From assembly GCF_000685235.1 (NCBI RefSeq), contig NZ_ARYH01000002.1:248001-312000 (forward strand): a stretch of 64,000 nucleotides of DNA, given 5' to 3'. Shown here piece after piece: positions 58,166 to 64,000 of this stretch. Positions within the stretch are counted from its first letter, which is position 1, and each line of letters starts with the position of its first letter. The notes under the pieces were generated by a model, which did not search any database, was not told where the DNA came from, and was given only the letters and a program-made list of their open reading frames with translations. The stretch is from Hyphomonas adhaerens MHS-3. GTDB taxonomy: Bacteria; Pseudomonadota; Alphaproteobacteria; Caulobacterales; Hyphomonadaceae. A program made the translations under genes and the position numbers.

Positions 58166-59107
58166 ATGACCGAATATTTCAAACCCGTCCCGTTCCCCCT
58201 TTGGCAGGAAGACAAGCAGGCCTTCGCTGACGCACTCGGCCGGTCGTTCCGTGAAACCGGTTTTGCCGTCATTTCCGAACACCCGGTTTCCCAGTCGGTC
58301 ATCGATGCGAACCTGCAAGCGACCAAAGACTTCTTCGCTCTGCCAGAAGAAACCAAATTGAAATATGACGGCCGCGCCGGCGGGGGCCAACGCGGGTATA
58401 CAGCTTTTGGAACCGAGAACGCCAAGGGCAAAGCCGAAGCAGACCTCAAGGAGTTCTGGCACACCGGCCGCGCGCTGCCTGCCAACTCCCCCTACCGATC
58501 GACCATGGCGGACACGCCATCTGTTCCGGAAGTCCCGGACTTCGATTCTGCAACACGTGGATTGTATGATGCGCTTGATATGTTCGGCCGTCAGCTGCTG
58601 CGGGCCGTGGCACTTCATCTGAAGCTGGAAGAGTCCTGGTTCGATGACAAGGTCGATGTCGGCAATTCGATACTTCGCCTTCTCCACTATCCCCCTCAGA
58701 CAAACCCTCCGCCGGAAGGCTCCGTGCGGGCCGGCGCCCACGAGGACATCAATGTCATCACACTTCTGTTGGGCGCCGAAGAAGCCGGGCTGGAAGTGAA
58801 GCACCGCTCCGGCAAATGGCTCGCCGTGAGCCCGCCGCCCAACGCACTCGTGATCAATTGCGGGGACATGCTCCAAAGGCTCACGGCCGGCGTATTACCT
58901 TCCACAACACACCGGGTCGTAAACCCCTCCCCGGAACGCTCCAGGTTTCCGCGTTACTCGACCCCCTTCTTCCTGCACTTCAACCAGGATGTGATGATCG
59001 AGGCATTGCCGGACTGTGTCGCGGAAGGCGGCAAAGCCGAGCCACCGATTACCGCGCAGGACTACCTCATGGAACGTCTCCGCGAAATCGGACTCGTCAA
59101 AGCGTAG
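58166..59107 (+). CDS. 2-oxoglutarate/Fe(II)-dependent oxygenase, isopenicillin-N-synthase-like
   Basis: 313 aa. The N-terminal DIOX-N region (FRETGFAVISEHPVSQSVIDA) precedes the catalytic jelly roll with His and Asp in AHEDINVITLL, the distal His in THRVVNP and the 2-oxoglutarate Arg in RYSTPFFLHFN. Normal family length. Substrate unknown; these enzymes hydroxylate or desaturate small molecules. An AGGCAGGACAG ribosome site precedes the ATG. It follows tRNA-Ser on the other strand and has no obvious operon partner. Confidence 0.88.
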   Translation: MTEYFKPVPFPLWQEDKQAFADALGRSFRETGFAVISEHPVSQSVIDANLQATKDFFALPEETKLKYDGRAGGGQRGYTAFGTENAKGKAEADLKEFWHTGRALPANSPYRSTMADTPSVPEVPDFDSATRGLYDALDMFGRQLLRAVALHLKLEESWFDDKVDVGNSILRLLHYPPQTNPPPEGSVRAGAHEDINVITLLLGAEEAGLEVKHRSGKWLAVSPPPNALVINCGDMLQRLTAGVLPSTTHRVVNPSPERSRFPRYSTPFFLHFNQDVMIEALPDCVAEGGKAEPPITAQDYLMERLREIGLVKA

Positions 59108-59248
59108 GCCTCTCTTCCAACGCCAAACATCTCATCGCGCGCTTCAGGCCAGCTTACGTTTCACCAAGTGGCACCGATCAACGAAACCACTTTGATACGT
59201 ACCGGGCTGAAAATACGTAGATTGTCCTGGACCGCCTGAAGCGCAGAA

Positions 59249-60019
59249 TCAGATCAAACCGGCGAGCGGAGAACTTGGATCGGCGTACATTTTCTTCGGC
59301 ATGCGTCCAGCGAGATAGGCTTCGCGACCGGCAAAGACCGCATGCTTCATGGCCGACGCCATCAGGACCGGATCCTTGGCAGCAGCAATGGCTGTATTCA
59401 TCAGCACACCATCACAACCGAGTTCCATGGCGATGGCCGCGTCAGACGCTGTGCCGACGCCGGCATCGACGATCACAGGCACACGGCTCTGCTCCACAAT
59501 CAGGCGGATATTGACCGGGTTCATGATGCCCAGCCCGGAACCGATCAGCGAACCGAGCGGCATGATCGCGCAGCACCCCGCCTCTTCCAGCATTTTCGCG
59601 TAAACCGGGTCGTCGGAGCAGTACACCATCACTTCAAACCCATCCGCGAGAAGCGCTTCGGCCGCTTTCAGCGTCTCGGGCATGTTCGGGTATAGCGTTT
59701 TCTGATCCGCCAGGACTTCCAGTTTCACCAGATTCCAACCGCCTGCTTCGCGGGCGAGCCGCAACGTGCGCACAGCTTCATCCGCCGTGAAGCAGCCCGC
59801 CGTATTCGGCAGGTAAGTGAATTCATCCGGCTTAACAAAATCGGTCAGGCGCTCTTCATCCGGATTGGACAAATTCACGCGCCGCAAGGCGACTGTCACA
59901 ATCTCTGCACCGGCTGCGCGCGCAGCATCAGCATTCTGCTGGTAAGAGGCATATTTCCCGGTGCCCACGATAAGACGCGAACCATAGGATTTTCCGGCAA
60001 TTATGAGAGGATCTTTCAA
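59249..60019 (-). CDS. thiG: Thiazole synthase
   Basis: Builds the thiazole phosphate of thiamine from deoxyxylulose phosphate, dehydroglycine and ThiS thiocarboxylate. The 256-aa TIM barrel has [12 protein letters not shown], the Schiff-base Lys in [10 protein letters not shown], and the phosphate-binding [29 protein letters not shown]. It lies 48 bp after thiS. Confidence 0.96.
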   Translation of the reverse strand: MKDPLIIAGKSYGSRLIVGTGKYASYQQNADAARAAGAEIVTVALRRVNLSNPDEERLTDFVKPDEFTYLPNTAGCFTADEAVRTLRLAREAGGWNLVKLEVLADQKTLYPNMPETLKAAEALLADGFEVMVYCSDDPVYAKMLEEAGCCAIMPLGSLIGSGLGIMNPVNIRLIVEQSRVPVIVDAGVGTASDAAIAMELGCDGVLMNTAIAAAKDPVLMASAMKHAVFAGREAYLAGRMPKKMYADPSSPLAGLI

Positions 60020-60067
60020 GGGACAGTTCCAATTCTACAGATAGGCAATTCGTATAGGATGGGCCTG

Positions 60068-60280
60068 TCAGCCGCCACCGACAAACTGCACCAGTTCGAT
60101 ACGATCTCCGTCTTCAATCGTGGTCGTGGCGTGCTCGGATTTCGGAACAATTTCAAGGTTTCGCTCAATCGCGACACCGCGCGGGTCGCGCCCGGCATCC
60201 GCCGAAAGCATTGTGACCAGCATCGCCACCGTCGTGCCCGCCTCAATTTCGCGGGTTTCACCGTTCAGCATTATCTTCAT
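60068..60280 (-). CDS. thiS: Sulfur carrier protein ThiS
   Basis: A ubiquitin-fold sulfur carrier for thiazole formation. 70 aa from [15 protein letters not shown], ending VQFVGGG with the C-terminal Gly-Gly that becomes the thiocarboxylate. An ATG 9 bp upstream is the alternative start. Together with thiG it forms a two-gene unit; there is no room upstream (65 bp to the aroQ start) for a TPP riboswitch. Confidence 0.93.
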   Translation of the reverse strand: MKIMLNGETREIEAGTTVAMLVTMLSADAGRDPRGVAIERNLEIVPKSEHATTTIEDGDRIELVQFVGGG

Positions 60281-60345
60281 CCGCTGCAACTCCGTGCGTC
60301 AGCAGGCCTTGCCTTGCCCGGCGTTACAGCGCAAGACAACACCCA

Positions 60346-60780
60346 ATGGTGAAGCCGATATATGTCCTCGGGGGCCCCAACCTCAACCTGCTCGGCACGC
60401 GGGAACCGGATATTTATGGCCGGGACACGCTTGAGGACATTCACGATCGTCTGAAAGCGAAATCCGGCGATACGCCTGTAGAGGCACGCCAAACCAATTC
60501 CGAAGGCGAATTGGTGACCTGGATACAGGAAGCCTCCCGCGAGGCTTCCGCGGTCATCCTCAATGCCGGCGCCTACACGCACACATCGATAGCGCTTCAC
60601 GACGCGCTGCGGGCCTGTCAGGTGCCGGTGGTGGAAGTACACTTGTCGAACCCCGCTGCACGCGAGGATTTTCGGCAAGTGAATTATGTCGCGCCTGCTG
60701 TGAACGCATCGATTGCGGGCCTCGGCGCCTATGGTTATGAGCTTGCCCTGATGGCCGCGCTAAAGCTGTCAGGAACATAA
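60346..60780 (+). CDS. aroQ: 3-dehydroquinate dehydratase, type II
   Basis: Third step of the shikimate pathway. 144 aa, starting with [21 protein letters not shown] (active-site Tyr and Asn), then [19 protein letters not shown]-type sequence and [15 protein letters not shown] (catalytic His). It leads an operon with accB (16 bp apart) and accC, a common proteobacterial grouping. Confidence 0.96.
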   Translation: MVKPIYVLGGPNLNLLGTREPDIYGRDTLEDIHDRLKAKSGDTPVEARQTNSEGELVTWIQEASREASAVILNAGAYTHTSIALHDALRACQVPVVEVHLSNPAAREDFRQVNYVAPAVNASIAGLGAYGYELALMAALKLSGT

Positions 60781-60796
60781 GGGACGGATAGAATCC

Positions 60797-61270
60797 ATGA
60801 GCACTGGCAAGAACAAGCTGGATACCGGTCTTGTCCGGGAACTCGCCGCCATCCTTCGCGAGGCGGACCTTGGTGAGATTGAAGTTGAACATGAGGGTCT
60901 GCGGATCCGCGTCAACAAGCCGACACCACCCGTCGTGCAAGCTGCAGTCGCTGCGCCTGCACCGGTCGCAGCAGCTACGGCACCTGCTGCAGCCCAACCT
61001 GCGGCTGCCCCGGCTGAAACTGTTTCTGAAACGCCCGATAATGCGATCAAATCGCCCATGGTCGGCACCGCCTACCTTTCTCCGGAACCCGGCGCCAAAG
61101 CATTCATTTCAGTTGGCGACAAAGTTAAAAAGGGCGACACGCTCATGCTGGTCGAGGCCATGAAGACCTTCAATCCTGTCGAAGCGGATCGGGCTGGCAC
61201 GGTGAAGGCAATTTATGTCACCGACTCCCAGCCTGTCGAATTTGGCGAGCCGCTCATTCTGATCGAATAG
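60797..61270 (+). CDS. accB: Biotin carboxyl carrier protein of acetyl-CoA carboxylase
   Basis: Carries biotin between AccC and the carboxyltransferase to make malonyl-CoA. 157 aa: an N-terminal helical region, an Ala/Pro-rich linker ([22 protein letters not shown]) and the C-terminal biotinyl domain with the modified Lys in VEAMKTFNP. Two bases before accC. The malonyl-CoA made here is also the extender the Pfa-type synthase would use. Confidence 0.96.
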   Translation: MSTGKNKLDTGLVRELAAILREADLGEIEVEHEGLRIRVNKPTPPVVQAAVAAPAPVAAATAPAAAQPAAAPAETVSETPDNAIKSPMVGTAYLSPEPGAKAFISVGDKVKKGDTLMLVEAMKTFNPVEADRAGTVKAIYVTDSQPVEFGEPLILIE

Positions 61271-61271
61271 C

Positions 61272-62663
61272 ATGACAGAACAACGCACCATCCAGAAGGT
61301 TCTCATCGCGAATCGCGGTGAGATTGCGCTTCGCATCCACCGCGCCTGTAAAGAAATGGGCCTGGCCACGGTTGTCGTGCACTCCGAAGCGGACCGCGAC
61401 GCCATGGCTGTCCGCCTGGCCGACGAGAGCGTCTGCATTGGACCAGCCCCCTCTTCGCAGAGCTATCTGAAGAAGTCCCAAATTCTGGCCGCCGCGGAAA
61501 TCACCGGCGCTGATGCGATCCATCCTGGGTACGGATTCCTCTCTGAGAACGCCCAGTTTGCCGAGATGGTAGAGGCACATGGCCTCGCCTTTATCGGACC
61601 TACGGCTGAGCATATCCGGATAATGGGTGACAAGATCGCCGCCAAACAGGCCATGATTGATGCTGGCGTACCTTGTGTGCCCGGCTCAGACGGTGCGATC
61701 ACATCAATTGCCGAGGCGAAGAAATCTGCCAAGAAGATCGGCTTCCCGGTTCTTGTGAAAGCCTCCGCCGGCGGCGGTGGTCGCGGCATGAAGCTGGCGA
61801 AAACCGAAGCCGATCTCGAAAATGCTGTCCGGACAGCCAAAACAGAGGCCAAGGCAGCCTTTGGTGATGACGCGGTCTATCTGGAAAAATACCTTCAGGG
61901 CCCACGTCACATCGAAGTGCAAGTGATCGCTGATACGCATGGCAACGTCGCTCATCTCTGGGAACGCGACTGTTCCCTGCAGCGCCGCAACCAGAAAGTT
62001 TTCGAAGAAGCCCCATCGCCCGAACTGACCCAGGCGCAGCGCGAAGAGATCGGCATGATCTGCGCGAAAGCCATGGAAAAGCTCGGCTATCGCGGCGCAG
62101 GTACGATTGAATTCCTCTACGAAGATGGCCGGTTCTATTTCATCGAAATGAACACACGCCTGCAAGTGGAGCATCCGGTGACCGAAATGATCACCGGGAT
62201 CGACCTCGTTCGCGAGCAGATCCGTATCGCCGAGGGCAAGAAACTGTCGTTCCGCCAGGAAGACGTCCTGCTTGTCGGCCACGCGATTGAGTGCCGGATC
62301 AACGCCGAACACCCCGAAACCTTTGTGCCTTCACCGGGCCTCATCACGGATTTCCATGCGCCGGGCGGGCCGGATGTCCGCCTCGATAGTGCGGTCTATG
62401 CCGGGTATCGCATCCCACCGCATTACGACTCGCTCATTGGAAAGCTGATCGTCCACGGCCGCACCCGGCGGGAATGCCTGATGCGGCTGCGTCGCGCCCT
62501 GTCCGAAATGGTCGTTGGCGGCGTTCACACCACGCTGGATCTACACCGGCGCCTGGTTGAAAACGAAGACGTCCAGAACGGTAACTACAACATCCACTGG
62601 CTGGAGAAGTTTCTCGCCGACAACAAGATCGTTGAAGAAGACAGTCCTGAGAAAAAGGCCTGA
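61272..62663 (+). CDS. accC: Biotin carboxylase subunit of acetyl-CoA carboxylase
   Basis: Carboxylates the biotin of AccB with ATP and bicarbonate. 463 aa: the N-terminal domain starts [20 protein letters not shown]-grasp glycine loop [24 protein letters not shown], the catalytic [16 protein letters not shown] and the C-terminal VGGVHTT element. Standard length. Confidence 0.97.
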   Translation: MTEQRTIQKVLIANRGEIALRIHRACKEMGLATVVVHSEADRDAMAVRLADESVCIGPAPSSQSYLKKSQILAAAEITGADAIHPGYGFLSENAQFAEMVEAHGLAFIGPTAEHIRIMGDKIAAKQAMIDAGVPCVPGSDGAITSIAEAKKSAKKIGFPVLVKASAGGGGRGMKLAKTEADLENAVRTAKTEAKAAFGDDAVYLEKYLQGPRHIEVQVIADTHGNVAHLWERDCSLQRRNQKVFEEAPSPELTQAQREEIGMICAKAMEKLGYRGAGTIEFLYEDGRFYFIEMNTRLQVEHPVTEMITGIDLVREQIRIAEGKKLSFRQEDVLLVGHAIECRINAEHPETFVPSPGLITDFHAPGGPDVRLDSAVYAGYRIPPHYDSLIGKLIVHGRTRRECLMRLRRALSEMVVGGVHTTLDLHRRLVENEDVQNGNYNIHWLEKFLADNKIVEEDSPEKKA

Positions 62664-62716
62664 CGCGACACACAAGTCCAATGGACACAGGCCCGGCAGC
62701 TTCTCCATATAGGGGC

Positions 62717-63385
62717 ATGTCTGCACGGTTCGGCACAAATGACCTTCTCGCCTGCTATCGCCGGGGCGTCTTCCCCATGGGCGACGCCCGCGATGATCCG
62801 AATCTGTTTCTGGTGGACCCTGACATGCGGGGCATCCTGCCGCTGGACGGGTTTCATATACCGAAACGACTCAAGCGGCGTGTGAAACAGGAGCCCTATC
62901 GCGTGACCGCTGATACGGCTTTTTCACGTGTCATGGAAATGTGCGCCGAGAGCTCAGACGGCCGTGAAACGACCTGGATCAACTCCACCATCCTGAACCT
63001 CTACAGCGCCCTTCACCGTGAAGGATACGCGCATTCAATCGAATGCTGGGACGATTCCGGAAAACTGGTGGGCGGGCTTTATGGTGTCGCGCTTGGCGGA
63101 GCCTTTTTCGGCGAAAGCATGTTTTCCCGCGCAACCGATGCCTCAAAGATTGCGCTCGTGCATCTTGTTGCGAGGTTGATCGAGGGGGGCTTCACCCTGC
63201 TGGATGCGCAGTTCCATAACCCGCATCTGGAACAATTCGGTCTGGTCGAAATTCCACGCGCTGACTTCAAGCGCCGGCTAAAGATGGCCCTGGAAATCAG
63301 AGCAGACTTTTACTGCGGGCGGTCCGGATCATCCGGCAACTTCACCGGTTCAGGAGCCGTGCAGCGAATCACCCAGATGTCATAG
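62717..63385 (+). CDS. aat: Leucyl/phenylalanyl-tRNA--protein transferase
   Basis: Adds Leu or Phe to proteins with N-terminal Arg/Lys, marking them for ClpAPS decay. The ATG at MSARFGTNDLLACYRRGVFPMGD is preferred to one 36 bp upstream since it begins the conserved domain. 222 aa, with TTWINSTILNLYSALHREGYAHSIECW, GGLYGVALGGAFFGESMFS and LDAQFHNPHLEQFG. Its last 76 bp overlap the convergent DUF2155 gene, giving a Gly/Ser-rich tail. Confidence 0.93.
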   Translation: MSARFGTNDLLACYRRGVFPMGDARDDPNLFLVDPDMRGILPLDGFHIPKRLKRRVKQEPYRVTADTAFSRVMEMCAESSDGRETTWINSTILNLYSALHREGYAHSIECWDDSGKLVGGLYGVALGGAFFGESMFSRATDASKIALVHLVARLIEGGFTLLDAQFHNPHLEQFGLVEIPRADFKRRLKMALEIRADFYCGRSGSSGNFTGSGAVQRITQMS

Positions 63386-63777
63386 ACCGGGTGCTCCAAC
63401 GCGCTGAGGCCCGGTGAAGATGCGAACATCCAACCAGAGAACAATTCCGGATTTTCCTCACTCACCGTCTCCACGGCGTTGGCATCGATTGCCGCATCCA
63501 TGGTTTCCACAGCGACTGGTTGCGTGGAGAAAACCTTGAGAAATGCCGCGCTCTCCGGCGCTTCTTCCGGAGGTGTCTGGTAGCAGACCTCCAGTTCCAC
63601 TTTCAGAGAGCCGAAGACAACGGGTTGCCCGACAACGACTTCAATATCGGTAGACCGTCCGGTGATTTTGTCGAGCGCACGCAGCGTTGCCTTGTCTTTC
63701 TGGACATAGGTTGCGGCGTGTGCCGCTCCCACCAGTCCTGCGACGACAGCAACCGCGGCAAGTGCTCGAAACATCAC
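63310..63777 (-). CDS. DUF2155 domain-containing exported protein
   Basis: 155 aa with a signal peptide (MMFRALAAVAVVAGLVGAAHA). The DUF2155 core reads VQKDKATLRALDKITGRSTDIEVVVGQPVVFGSLKVELEVCYQTPPEEAPESAAFLKVF.. and ELFSGWMFASSPGLSALEHPVYDIWVIRC. Function unknown. It overlaps the preceding mlaD by ATGA, a common alphaproteobacterial pairing. The two conserved Cys could form a disulfide. Confidence 0.9.
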   Translation of the reverse strand: MMFRALAAVAVVAGLVGAAHAATYVQKDKATLRALDKITGRSTDIEVVVGQPVVFGSLKVELEVCYQTPPEEAPESAAFLKVFSTQPVAVETMDAAIDANAVETVSEENPELFSGWMFASSPGLSALEHPVYDIWVIRCTAPEPVKLPDDPDRPQ

Positions 63778-64000
63778 TGATCTCCATCCAGAGGATAAGC
63801 CTCATCCGCAGCAGGTGCAGGTTCCGAGGCAGCCCCGGATTCCCCGCCGCCATTTCCGCCGCCTGAGGCAAATGATGCAAACAGGGTCAACAGATCCACG
63901 CTGCCGCGGGTATATTGGATTTCGCCTGAGCCATCCTGCGGAATATTGTCAAAGCTGCCACCGGGCTCCAGAGCCACATAGGCACCGCCCAGCAGCCCAT
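63774..64000 (-). CDS. mlaD: MlaD-type lipid-transport protein, C-terminal part only
   Basis: Cut by the window edge. The visible 75 residues read GLLGGAYVALEPGGSFDNIPQDGSGEIQYTRGSVDLLTLFASF, the conserved end of the MCE domain and the C-terminal helix of MlaD, followed by a Gly/Ala/Pro-rich tail. MlaD is the periplasmic substrate-binding part of the Mla phospholipid transporter. The neighbouring DUF2155 gene supports the call. Confidence 0.8.
   Translation of the reverse strand, partial: GLLGGAYVALEPGGSFDNIPQDGSGEIQYTRGSVDLLTLFASFASGGGNGGGESGAASEPAPAADEAYPLDGDQ

Noticed and set aside
60281-60345. TPP riboswitch ahead of thiS-thiG
   Set aside because: Only 65 bp separate thiS from the divergent aroQ start, too short for the riboswitch, and the conserved CUGAGA core is not seen.

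Overview
The window reads as chromosomal DNA of an alphaproteobacterium, most likely a marine prosthecate member of the Hyphomonadaceae/Caulobacterales. This is inferred from gene content and order, not from a database search. The clues are trpE-trpG-trpD-trpC followed by lexA with a GAAC-N7-GAAC SOS box, an alphaproteobacterial S4, a large TonB-dependent receptor, the purQ/purL/bolA/grxD set, and accB-accC-aat next to DUF2155 and mlaD. Coding is dense with many 4-bp ATGA overlaps.

Layout. 1-16.1 kb is housekeeping: an SDR, pyrG, secG and tpiA, a PpiD-type chaperone joined to the trp genes, lexA, comEC, gltX, gltA and purQ. 16.2-26.1 kb is the purine/BolA/Grx4 backbone (purQ, purL, bolA, grxD), broken up by an adenine deaminase, a TonB receptor and two exported peptidases (M28, M2). 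26-33.8 kb carries rimO, a divergent DJ-1 protein/GlxA-type regulator pair, two exported GIN-domain proteins behind a strong palindrome, PPK2, rpsD and an SDR.

34.2-48.0 kb is the most remarkable segment: a PUFA/secondary-lipid (Pfa-type) synthase. It has a PfaD-like enoyl reductase, a KS-AT-ACP-ACP protein, a KR encoded in the -1 frame behind a U UUU UUU slippery heptamer and a hairpin, a giant KS-CLF-AT-DH-DH protein in which the PfaB-type AT sits inside the PfaC-type subunit, and a convergent Sfp-type phosphopantetheinyl transferase. Together these supply every activity needed to build a long acyl chain from malonyl units.

48.1-57.6 kb is an accessory array of about 19 small genes, mostly unrecognised. 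They include a DUF6678-like protein, a stand-alone EF-Tu domain-III-like protein, lipoproteins and an LprI-like protein. The array resembles the orphan immunity-gene arrays linked to polymorphic toxins, but no toxin is visible. It ends at a decayed tRNA-Val and an intact tRNA-Ser(GCT). From 58.1 kb housekeeping resumes: a 2OG-Fe(II) oxygenase, thiG/thiS, aroQ, accB, accC, aat, DUF2155 and the 3' end of mlaD.
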